From Betaproteobacteria bacterium UBA5216 (lineage in GTDB: Bacteria > Pseudomonadota > Gammaproteobacteria > Burkholderiales > SG8-41), in the NCBI GenBank assembly GCA_002412495.1, contig DHVE01000080.1:76977-140976 (forward strand): 64,000 nucleotides of DNA, given 5' to 3'. Shown piece after piece: positions 25,524 through 33,134 of the stretch. Position numbers and translations under genes: made by a program. Numbering within the stretch: position 1 is the first letter of the stretch; the number at the start of each line of letters is the position of its first letter. The notes under the pieces were generated by a model that was given only the letters and a program-made list of their open reading frames with translations, did not search any database and had not been told where the DNA came from.

Positions 25524-26257
25524 GCCAAAGCGAATCCTTCATTGACCGGAGCCACTTGCTCCGGAGTGGCGCACACGCAGCCGGTAAAGCCCATGAGACG
25601 TGCTTCCGTGGCGGCTTTGATGGTGGCCGCCACGTTGGCCACGCCGCCGCGCGAACCAGGGCGCCACAACGCGCCGAGTGGCTGCTTGTCGAGCATGCGC
25701 GCCGCGACCAGCGCGCGCGTCATCAGAAAGCGGCCCAAGCGAAATTCGTCTTGCGGCACGGGACCGAGGCGCATGGTGAGATCGATGCGCCCTACGCCCA
25801 GTGCGCTGACGCGCGGACTGGCTTGCGTAATCGCATCGGCGCTCCAAAACCCCTTGGCGGACTCCAGCATCAGCACCAGTTCAGTGGCGCCGACATCGAT
25901 GCCGCGTTCGCGCTCCATGGCGGTGATGAGTTCGTCAAGTTCAGCCACTTCTTCGGGTGCATCGGGGCCGGAGAAAACAATGCCCTTGATGCCGCGATGC
26001 ATGGCGGCGCGCACGTCCGCCCAGCGCGTGGCGCGGTCGATGCGCACGAAGACTTCAACCTGACTGTCGCCGAGTTTCTTGACCAGCGCGCCGAGGCCTG
26101 CACGCGCCGATTCCTTTGCCTTGGGCGGCACGGAATATTCCAGATCCAGCACGACCACATCGGGTTTTGTTTTTTCATGGCACGTGCCCGCCGCCGGGTC
26201 ATGCGCGGGAACGATCATCCAGGAACGCCGGTTATTCAGAGCCACGGTTTCTGCCAT
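25520..26257 (-). CDS. CitE-like CoA-ester lyase, paralogue 3 (short)
   Basis: A 245-residue HpcH/HpaI-family protein. ATG 26257 (MAETVALNNRRSWM) is preferred over the in-frame GTG two codons earlier. It retains the metal ligands (LVLMLESAKGFW for Glu, ALGVGRIDLTMRLG for Asp). The first motif is VVLDLEYSVPPKAKE, with Tyr in place of the usual Asp. It is shorter than paralogues 1 and 2, and the C-terminal lid region stops at CATPEQVAPVNEGF. It is the first of the three lyase genes and is coupled to paralogue 2 by an ATGA overlap. Confidence 0.82.
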   Translation of the reverse strand: MAETVALNNRRSWMIVPAHDPAAGTCHEKTKPDVVVLDLEYSVPPKAKESARAGLGALVKKLGDSQVEVFVRIDRATRWADVRAAMHRGIKGIVFSGPDAPEEVAELDELITAMERERGIDVGATELVLMLESAKGFWSADAITQASPRVSALGVGRIDLTMRLGPVPQDEFRLGRFLMTRALVAARMLDKQPLGALWRPGSRGGVANVAATIKAATEARLMGFTGCVCATPEQVAPVNEGFALA

Positions 26258-26296
26258 ACACACTGCCTTTCACTGCTGTGTTTGTTGAGCCGGGAG

Positions 26297-27295
26297 TTAC
26301 TCCAGCCGTATTTTCGCATCCCTGATGAGTTTGGCATACTTCACCAAATCGGCCTTGATCAGCTCGCTGAATTGGCGCGGCGTGCCGGGAAATGGATCCG
26401 CGCCCATCGTCAGCAGGGTATCCCTGACATCCTGCGTGCGCAAGATTCTGCCGATTTCGTTCGAGAGTTTGTCGATGATGGTCGCCGGTGTGTTGGCCGG
26501 CGCGAGGATGCCCTGCCACGATTTGACATCGTAGCCCGGCAACCCGGCTTGCGTAAATGTGGGCACGTCGGGCAGTGACAGCAAACGCGTTTCGCCCGAC
26601 ACCGCAAGCGCGCGGATGCGGCCACTTTTCACGAACGGCGTCAGCGGCAACGCATTATTGGTGAAGACCTGCACCTGCCCCGCGATCAAATCCGTCACCG
26701 CGGGCCCCGCGCCTTTGTGCGGAATGTGCTGCATCTTGATTCCCGCGAGGATGCTGAACAACTCAATCGCCAGATGATTGGTGGTGCCGCTGCCCGACGA
26801 CGCAAAATTGAGCTGCCCCGGCTTGGCCTTGGCGAGCGCGATGAGTTCCTGCAAGGTGTTCGCCGGCAGCGACGGATTCACCACCAGCAAGGTTTCCGTG
26901 GCGACCATGGTGGCCACCGGCGCAAAATCCTTCACCGCGTCGTACGGTGTTTTGAGCAAACTCGGATTGATCACGTGCGTGCTCGTCACGTGCAAAATCG
27001 TGTAGCCGTCGGGCGCGGCTTTCACCATGGCTTCCGATCCGATGATGGTGTTGCCGCCGCCGCGATTGTCCACCACCACTTGCTGTCCCCACGCACTGGT
27101 GAGTTTCTGGCCGATGAGACGCGCCACGATGGTCGTGCTGCCGCCCGGCACAAACGGCACGATGAGGCGTATGGGTTTGACGGGGTAATTGGACAAGGAC
27201 TGAGTGGATTGCGCCAGCGCAAGCGCCGGAAGGAGCAACGTTCCCGCCGCAAGGAAGTATAATAATTCGTTTAAAAACATATACTTATGCTTCAT
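26297..27295 (-). CDS. Bug/TctC-family tripartite tricarboxylate transporter receptor (2 of 3)
   Basis: A 332-residue periplasmic binding protein. ATG 27295 is chosen because GGAGG lies five bases upstream; the ATG at 27307 precedes that site. The signal peptide (MKHKYMFLNELLYFLAAG, cleavage near ALAQS) is encoded by an unusually AT-rich stretch that contains one copy of the dispersed TAAAAACA-N5-TTA motif in antisense. Bug motifs: YPVKPIRLIVPFVPGG, VVVDNRGGGNT, LNFASSGSGTTNHL and IPHKGAGPAV. The ligand is unknown. Confidence 0.92.
   Translation of the reverse strand: MKHKYMFLNELLYFLAAGTLLLPALALAQSTQSLSNYPVKPIRLIVPFVPGGSTTIVARLIGQKLTSAWGQQVVVDNRGGGNTIIGSEAMVKAAPDGYTILHVTSTHVINPSLLKTPYDAVKDFAPVATMVATETLLVVNPSLPANTLQELIALAKAKPGQLNFASSGSGTTNHLAIELFSILAGIKMQHIPHKGAGPAVTDLIAGQVQVFTNNALPLTPFVKSGRIRALAVSGETRLLSLPDVPTFTQAGLPGYDVKSWQGILAPANTPATIIDKLSNEIGRILRTQDVRDTLLTMGADPFPGTPRQFSELIKADLVKYAKLIRDAKIRLE
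27270..27287 (+). repeat. Dispersed TAAAAACA-N5-TTA motif, copy c
   Basis: TTTAAAAACATATACTTA, antisense within the signal-peptide codons of the second Bug receptor gene. Confidence 0.6.
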
Positions 27296-27328
27296 CGCCG
27301 CCTCCATGCCGCCATACCACTACGCGCT

Positions 27329-28387
27329 CTATTCCACCACGATATTGGCCTCGCGTATGACTTTACCCCAGCGCGCGCGCTCCTGACGAATCAGGCTGGC
27401 GAACGCTTCGGGCGTGCCTGCGCTCGGCGTATTGCCGTTCGCCTGCATGCGCTCACGCACGTCGGCAATGGCAAGCGCTTTGATGATTTCAGCATTCAAT
27501 CGCGACACGATGGCCTTCGGCGTACCCGCCGGCAGCACAATGCCGTTCCACGACGAGGTTTCATATCCCGGCACGGCCGCTTCCGCGACAGTGGGCACAT
27601 CCGGCAACATCGGCGAACGCGTGGCTGTCGAAATCGCCAGCGCCTTGAGTCTGCCGGCCTTCACATGTGCCAGCGAGGCCAGCGTATCGAAGCCGACCAT
27701 GATCTGCCCGCCCAGCAAATCCACCACCGCGAGCGCGGCGCCTTTGTACGGCACATGGGTGAGCTGCACGCCCGCCATCGCCTTGAACAACTCGCCGCTC
27801 AAATGCGTCGAGCTGCCATTGCCCGACGAACCAAAACTGATGGCGCCGGGTTTCGCCTTCGCCAGCGCAATCAGCTCTTTCAGGTTGTTTGCGCCGAGCT
27901 TGGGATTCACCACCACGATCGTCGGCGTGGCAGTTAGCATGCTCACCGGTGCGAAATGTTTCTCCGGATCGTACGGCAAGGATTTTTTCAAATTCGGAAT
28001 TATCGTGAGCATGCCGATGGACCCCAGCAACACCGTGTAGCCGTCAGGCTGCGCCTTCGCCGTGATGTCACCCGCAAGTATGCCGCTCGCCCCCGCGCGA
28101 TTGTCCACCACCATCTGCTGTCCCATGCTCGCGGTCAGCGCGGTGGACAGCAGGCGCGCCGGCACATCGGCGGAGCCACCGGGTGCGAACGGCACGATGA
28201 GGCGGATGGGCTTGCTGGGATAGGGTTGCACCGTGTCTGCGGCAACCGCTAATGAAGCCATCGCTACGAGGCCGCAGAACAGAGGCAACCCCCATACACT
28301 CACGCGGCGGCGACTCATGGCAGCGAACCCGGAACGCGCACGCGCCACAATCGGCTTTGCGCGAGCTACCTGTTCTTTTATTTTCAT
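27329..28387 (-). CDS. Bug/TctC-family tripartite tricarboxylate transporter receptor (3 of 3)
   Basis: A 352-residue periplasmic binding protein. Its long Arg/Lys-rich N terminus precedes the signal-peptide hydrophobic core (VWGLPLFCGLVAMASLAVAA), so the true start may be further in (an in-frame ATG at about 28318). Bug motifs: YPSKPIRLIVPFAPGGS, VVDNRAGASG, ISFGSSGNGSSTHL and VPYKGAALAV. It is the first gene of the minus-strand catabolic array. Three receptors without TctAB partners suggest several related ligands sharing a transporter encoded elsewhere. Confidence 0.9.
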   Translation of the reverse strand: MKIKEQVARAKPIVARARSGFAAMSRRRVSVWGLPLFCGLVAMASLAVAADTVQPYPSKPIRLIVPFAPGGSADVPARLLSTALTASMGQQMVVDNRAGASGILAGDITAKAQPDGYTVLLGSIGMLTIIPNLKKSLPYDPEKHFAPVSMLTATPTIVVVNPKLGANNLKELIALAKAKPGAISFGSSGNGSSTHLSGELFKAMAGVQLTHVPYKGAALAVVDLLGGQIMVGFDTLASLAHVKAGRLKALAISTATRSPMLPDVPTVAEAAVPGYETSSWNGIVLPAGTPKAIVSRLNAEIIKALAIADVRERMQANGNTPSAGTPEAFASLIRQERARWGKVIREANIVVE

Positions 28388-28584
28388 CACGACCAACGGC
28401 CTCTGTGCGGCGAGTGTGCGGTATTTTATCTGTAGGTTGATCGCGACTTAATCTGACATTGCCCCGATCAAAACCCCGCGCGCAATCGTACTTGGCCATA
28501 TTACAGGAAGAAATTTGATAGGCATGGCAAACCGCTCCTGAGCTTCGGATTGCTGAATAGGGGCCGTAACGGTATCCTTCGCAG

Positions 28585-29223
28585 ATGCCTTTGACCGACT
28601 ACCTTCCCGCTGACTTTCTCGAACTCTACGAAGTCCACAACTACCGCCATGCGGCAGAGGTGCTTGCTACCGGCTGTCCAGAAGAGTTCGCAGAACTGAT
28701 CAGCGCGCTCAGTCAATTCCGCATTACCACCGCCGACATTCTTGCCAAGGGCGGCAACGAATCGCAGATTCCCAAGCGTTTGGCTTCGCTGTTTCGCCCA
28801 ATGCGCTGGTTTGAAACCCGGATTCGCGGCGATCTTGTCATCACCGTCGAAACGCATACGGACGACGGCAAAGAGATATCCGAAACCCGTCTTGACGATT
28901 TCATGGACGGGCACAAGGTTGATTTCGTGAAAAACCGCGTTGCCTTCGATCTCGAGTGGAACAGCAAAGATCAGACCTTTGACCGCGATCTTTACGCATT
29001 TCGTGCATTCCACGAGGCAGGCGTCATCAGTGCCGCTGTTTTGCTAACACGCAGCGCAGAACTCAATGAGGTGTTCAAAAGTCTCAAGATCATGCCGAAG
29101 TACGGCGCGAGTACGACGTGGATGGGAAAACTGCTTTACCGTATGAAGGCTGGCAGAAATGGCGGCTGCCCAGTGCTAGTGCTTGGCATCACGCCGAAAT
29201 TGATTACGGACTGGCCAAAATGA
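28585..29223 (+). CDS. BglII/BstYI-family type II restriction endonuclease
   Basis: A 212-residue nuclease of the BglII/BstYI type. The characteristic C-terminal core is KNRVAFDLEWNSKDQTFDRDL followed by AFRAFHEAGVISAAVLLTRS. The acidic/Gln residues form the PD-(D/E)XK-like catalytic centre. It then shows KYGASTTWMGKLLYR and CPVLVLGIT. Enzymes of this group cut around GATC-containing hexamers such as RGATCY or AGATCT (family knowledge); the actual site here is unknown. The gene overlaps the methylase start by four bases. Its base composition is less GC-rich than the surroundings, consistent with transfer. Confidence 0.82.
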   Translation: MPLTDYLPADFLELYEVHNYRHAAEVLATGCPEEFAELISALSQFRITTADILAKGGNESQIPKRLASLFRPMRWFETRIRGDLVITVETHTDDGKEISETRLDDFMDGHKVDFVKNRVAFDLEWNSKDQTFDRDLYAFRAFHEAGVISAAVLLTRSAELNEVFKSLKIMPKYGASTTWMGKLLYRMKAGRNGGCPVLVLGITPKLITDWPK

Positions 29224-29903
29224 ACCCATCGCAAGACCTCCTGAAAAAAACCAAGGGCGAACGGTTTGCGACCGTGCTGGCTGACCCGCCTTGGCAGTTC
29301 CAAAACAAAACCGGAAAGGTTGCGCCAGAGCACAAGCGGTTGAATCGTTACAGCACCATGGCGCTTCCAGATATTTGTGCACTTCCCGTCGCCAGTGTCT
29401 GCGCCGATACTGCCCACCTTTACCTTTGGGTTCCCAATGCCCTGCTTCCTGAAGGTTTGAGGGTACTGTCAGCCTGGGGGTTTCAATACAAAGCCAATCT
29501 CATTTGGCACAAGGTGCGTAAGGATGGTGGCCCGGACGGGCGCGGCGTTGGCTTCTATTTCCGCAACACCACCGAGATCATTTTGTTTGGTGTGCGCGGG
29601 AAGAATGTTCGCACACTTGCCCCCGGCAGAAGTCAGGTCAATATCATCCGCTCGATGAAGCGCGAACACTCACGTAAACCGGATGAACAATATGGAATCA
29701 TCGAAGCATGCAGCCCTGGACCATACCTCGAGCTTTTTGGTCGTGGCCCTCGTAAAGGTTGGACAACTTGGGGCAACCAAGCTGAAGACTACTCGCCCAC
29801 GTGGCCGACTTATTCAAATCACTCGCAGTCGCACGTAGCTCTCCCTGCTGCCCCTAACCTGACAGAACGCGCGGACTCGCCGATAAAGCCGGCGAGCCGG
29901 TGA
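29220..29903 (+). CDS. MT-A70 family DNA N6-adenine methyltransferase
   Basis: A 227-residue methylase starting at ATG 29220, which overlaps the nuclease stop (ATGA). The catalytic DPPW motif is in TVLADPPWQFQNK. The downstream ANLIWHKVRKDGG and GVGFYFRNTTEIILFG blocks belong to the MT-A70 SAM-binding domain, and YLELFGRGPRKGW closes the fold. It is expected to protect host DNA from the adjacent nuclease by making N6-methyladenine. No separate specificity subunit is present, so this is a compact type II restriction-modification pair. Confidence 0.88.
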   Translation: MNPSQDLLKKTKGERFATVLADPPWQFQNKTGKVAPEHKRLNRYSTMALPDICALPVASVCADTAHLYLWVPNALLPEGLRVLSAWGFQYKANLIWHKVRKDGGPDGRGVGFYFRNTTEIILFGVRGKNVRTLAPGRSQVNIIRSMKREHSRKPDEQYGIIEACSPGPYLELFGRGPRKGWTTWGNQAEDYSPTWPTYSNHSQSHVALPAAPNLTERADSPIKPASR

Positions 29904-30047
29904 CTTCTACATCATCCGCCTCCTCTTGCCGTCTCCGAGCCGTAGAGCTAACGCTGGGGCACGTCCTAAGTATTCCGTATAGCGAAACATTTCGCGCTCA
30001 GTCGCGTGAGCAAGAGCGTTTTTGCCAACCTGCAACAGCGCCCTAAA

Positions 30048-31862
30048 TTAACCGCCCGCCTTGCCGTCCACGCGCACGCTGACAAAAGACCCCGGCGCGT
30101 CTTCCAGCGCCTTCAGTTTGCCCTTGCCCGGCGCGCGCGCGGCCACTTTGCCGCCACCGTGTTTATCCACCCACTGCTGCCAGTCGGTCCACCACGAACC
30201 GGGGTGTTGCTTGGCGTTGCTTAACCAGGCATCCGCCTCGTCCGCCAGTTTGTCGTTGGTCCAGTAGCCGTACTTGTTGGCCGATGGCGGATTGACGATG
30301 CCGGCGATGTGCCCGGAGCCACCGAGCACAAAGCGCACCGGGCTGTTGAACACTTGCGCGCCTGCGTAGACCGTTTTCCACGGCGCAATATGATCTTCGA
30401 CTGTCGATACAAAATACAGCGGCGTTTTCACCTTCGCTAAATCAATCGGCGTTTTGTTCAGCGTGAGGCCGCCCGGTTCGCGCAGCCGGTTTTTCAGATA
30501 CATATTGCGCAGGTAGTAGCTGTGCATCGCCGCCGGCATGCGCGTGGAATCGGAATTCCAGTAGAGCAGGTCAAACGCCATCGGCTCGCGGCCCATGAGG
30601 TAGTTGTTGACCACGAACGACCAGATCAAATCGTTGGCGCGCAGCATGTTAAACGTGGTCGCCATCTCGGAGCCTTCGAGGTAGCCGCGTTGGTTCATGC
30701 GCTTTTCGAGGGCGGCGACTTGCTGCTCGTCGATGAACACTTCAAGCTCGCCCGCCTGCTTGAAATCCACCAGCGTGGCGAAAAAGGTGCTGCTGGCCAC
30801 GCGTTTGTCGTTCTTCGCGGCGAGGTAGCCCAGGGTTGACGCCGTGAGCGTGCCGCCAAGGCAAAAGCCGATGAGATTCAAATCCGGTGCATCCGCCGCT
30901 TTCAGCGCGGCGTCTATCGCCGCCAACGTGCCTTCGGTCAGATAATCCTCAAACGTTTTAGCAGCGTGCTTTGCATCGGGGTTGATCCACGACACGATAA
31001 ATACCGTGTGCCCCTGCTCCACCGCCCAACGCACGAACGAATTATCCGCGCGCATATCGAGCACATAAAACTTGTTGATCCACGGCGGCACGATCAGTAG
31101 CGGGCGGCGATACACCTCTTTCGTCGCTGGCGCATACTGAATCAATTGCAGCAAATCGTTCTGGAACACCACCTTGCCCGGCGTGGCGGCGATATTCACG
31201 CCGAGCTTGAATTCACGGTCGTCCACCATTTTCACGCGCAGTTCGCCGTCGCCGCGCGCCAGATCATCCAGCAGGTTATTGAGCCCCTTCAGCAGATTCT
31301 GGCCACCCGTGCGCGCGGTCTCGTTCAGCACTTCCGGGTTGGTAAGCGCGAAATTCGATGGCGACAGCGCGTCGATGTACTGGCGCGTATAAAAATCCAC
31401 TTTCTTCGCCGCGGTTTCATCGAGCCCCCGCACGTCGCACATCGCCTTGTGCAGATGGCGCGAGGCAATCAGGTACGACTGCTTGAGATAGTCGAACAGA
31501 AACTTGTTCTGCCAGTCCTGGTGACGAAAACGGCGATCGCCTTTTTGCGTTTCAATTACCGACGCGGACTTTTGTCCCGTCATCGCCAGCAGCGTGTTCT
31601 GCCACAACGCGCTGTAATCCTGCCACGCCTTCATCTGCGCCTGCATGAGTTGCGCGGGATCGCTGGCCATTTTGACCCAGGCATCGAAAAAGGCACGCGC
31701 GATGCCGAGTTCGTCGTCGAATGCCTGTTGTGGATGGCTGGCCGACTTTTGCAGCGTGCGCTTGAGCAGATCGCCGCTCTTGCGCGCGATTTCGGCGTAG
31801 AGCCGGATCATTTCAGCCGGGTCAAAATTTCCCGCGGGCTTTTGTTGTTCAGTGGTGCTCAT
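30048..31862 (-). CDS. phaC: Class I poly(3-hydroxyalkanoate) synthase
   Basis: A 604-residue PHA polymerase that joins 3-hydroxyacyl-CoA into storage polyester at the granule surface. The lipase-like box is IGFCLGGTL with nucleophile C334. The catalytic Asp is in TVEDHIAPW and the His in GGSGHIAGIVNP. Length and the N-terminal domain (FRHQDWQNKFLFDYLKQSY) fit class I enzymes that act without PhaE/PhaR. The start codon overlaps the upstream MBL-fold gene by four bases (ATGA). No phaA, phaB or phasin gene is visible nearby. Confidence 0.96.
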   Translation of the reverse strand: MSTTEQQKPAGNFDPAEMIRLYAEIARKSGDLLKRTLQKSASHPQQAFDDELGIARAFFDAWVKMASDPAQLMQAQMKAWQDYSALWQNTLLAMTGQKSASVIETQKGDRRFRHQDWQNKFLFDYLKQSYLIASRHLHKAMCDVRGLDETAAKKVDFYTRQYIDALSPSNFALTNPEVLNETARTGGQNLLKGLNNLLDDLARGDGELRVKMVDDREFKLGVNIAATPGKVVFQNDLLQLIQYAPATKEVYRRPLLIVPPWINKFYVLDMRADNSFVRWAVEQGHTVFIVSWINPDAKHAAKTFEDYLTEGTLAAIDAALKAADAPDLNLIGFCLGGTLTASTLGYLAAKNDKRVASSTFFATLVDFKQAGELEVFIDEQQVAALEKRMNQRGYLEGSEMATTFNMLRANDLIWSFVVNNYLMGREPMAFDLLYWNSDSTRMPAAMHSYYLRNMYLKNRLREPGGLTLNKTPIDLAKVKTPLYFVSTVEDHIAPWKTVYAGAQVFNSPVRFVLGGSGHIAGIVNPPSANKYGYWTNDKLADEADAWLSNAKQHPGSWWTDWQQWVDKHGGGKVAARAPGKGKLKALEDAPGSFVSVRVDGKAGG

Positions 31863-32941
31863 AAGGATTTTCCCGTGCTCTCAAATTGGTAGTTGCCGCT
31901 GCCATTCACTGAACGGCGCAAGACACCCCGATGCATCAGGCAATTCAGATGCGCGATCGCCTCGCCCATGGCGAACAACAAGTGGTGGTCGTCGAACGTG
32001 CGGTCAAACAGCACCGGCAGCACATCCACCGCGCGTTGCGGCCCCTGTGTGACGCCGCACGCCTGCGTGACACGTTCGAGCCGCACGCGGTGATGTTCGC
32101 GCAGCGCACTCACGCGCGCGTGCAAGCCTTGAAATGGCAGGCCGTGGGACGGCAGCACCAGCGTACAGGCATCGAGCGTGGCATAACGCGCGAGCGAGTC
32201 AAGAAACTCGCCCACGGGATCCGACTCCGGCTCCGCCGGCCACACGCTCACATTGGTGGATATGCGCGGCAGCAGCATGTCGCCGGCGATAAACACACCG
32301 AGCTTTTCGCAATACAGGCTGGCATGTTCGGGCGAGTGACCATGCCCCGCCACCACGCGCCATGCGTGCGCGCCGATGGCGATGGTTTCATTGTCGCGGA
32401 TGCGCCGGTGCGCGTGCGGCAGGGTGGGTACGCCGCGCGCGTAAAGATGTTCCCGCTCTTCGATCCATTTCATGCGTGCGTCGTCCAGGCCGTGCCGCAT
32501 CATCAGCTCGCGCATATATTCAGGCTCGATGCCGCCCAGGCGTTTGTGCACCAGATGCGCTTGCAGATATTCGCCCTTGGTCATCCATGGCAGGAGCTGG
32601 TGCTGTTTGCACAACCAGTCGCACAGGCCGATATGATCCGGATGAAAATGCGTGACGATCACACGCGTCACCGGCTTGCCGTTCAGATACCGCGCAAAAA
32701 TCTGTTCCCAGCAACCGCGCGCCTCGTCGGTGGAAAACCCGCAATCCACTATCGTCCAGCCGTCGCCGTCTTCGAGCAGCCACAGGTTGATGTGATTCAG
32801 CACAAACGGCAGCGGCATGCGCAGCCAGAACACACCGGGGGCGACGGCGATAACCGTGCCGGGGGCGGGCGGCTCGGCGATGGGGTAGCTCAAACTCGAC
32901 TGATCGGGCTGGGCCTTTTTGAGGGGGGTTATGGCGTTCAT
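31859..32941 (-). CDS. Metallo-beta-lactamase-fold hydrolase
   Basis: A 360-residue MBL-superfamily hydrolase with the zinc-binding THFHPDHIG motif (about 108-116), a later VVAGHGHSPEHASLY and the bridging Asp in FIAGDMLLPR. A C-terminal helical extension (about 270-360) contains LPSHGLPFQG. Paralogues of this type are often annotated as hydroxyacylglutathione hydrolase or acyl-CoA-thioesterase-like. It is translationally coupled to phaC, which suggests a role in CoA-thioester or polyester metabolism; this is inference. A perfect palindrome lies five bases upstream of the start. Confidence 0.85.
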   Translation of the reverse strand: MNAITPLKKAQPDQSSLSYPIAEPPAPGTVIAVAPGVFWLRMPLPFVLNHINLWLLEDGDGWTIVDCGFSTDEARGCWEQIFARYLNGKPVTRVIVTHFHPDHIGLCDWLCKQHQLLPWMTKGEYLQAHLVHKRLGGIEPEYMRELMMRHGLDDARMKWIEEREHLYARGVPTLPHAHRRIRDNETIAIGAHAWRVVAGHGHSPEHASLYCEKLGVFIAGDMLLPRISTNVSVWPAEPESDPVGEFLDSLARYATLDACTLVLPSHGLPFQGLHARVSALREHHRVRLERVTQACGVTQGPQRAVDVLPVLFDRTFDDHHLLFAMGEAIAHLNCLMHRGVLRRSVNGSGNYQFESTGKSL

Positions 32942-32945
32942 AGTT

Positions 32946-32967
32946 ATTACGTCATGCTTGACGTAAT
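32946..32967. promoter_or_regulatory. Perfect palindromic operator between the phaC and liu transcription units
   Basis: ATTACGTCA (32946-32954) and TGACGTAAT (32959-32967) form a 9-bp perfect inverted repeat with a 4-bp spacer. The site lies in the divergent gap, immediately before the start of the MBL-fold gene and about 170 bp before liuA. Position and symmetry suggest a dimeric repressor controlling one or both operons. The regulator is not in the window. MerR-type LiuR or a TetR-family protein are candidates by pathway knowledge only. Confidence 0.6.
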
Positions 32968-33108
32968 ATTCCTTATGTCGGTGTTTTCAGAAGATTTTTT
33001 GAGAATAACGAGTTATATTGCAAAGCACAATAGGACGATTTGCACCGCCAAGTCAGCGGGCGCCAACTTTCGGATGCGCCACTTGTCCAGCCGCAGGGCA
33101 TTCATTAT

Positions 33109-33126
33109 TAAGATATTGTTTTTATT
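33109..33126 (-). repeat. Dispersed TAAAAACA-N5-TTA motif, copy d
   Basis: AATAAAAACAATATCTTA on the minus strand, in the leader directly before the liuA start. Together with its upstream AAAATATC it is identical over 20 bases to the copy in liuB. Confidence 0.65.
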
Positions 33127-33134
33127 GATATTTT

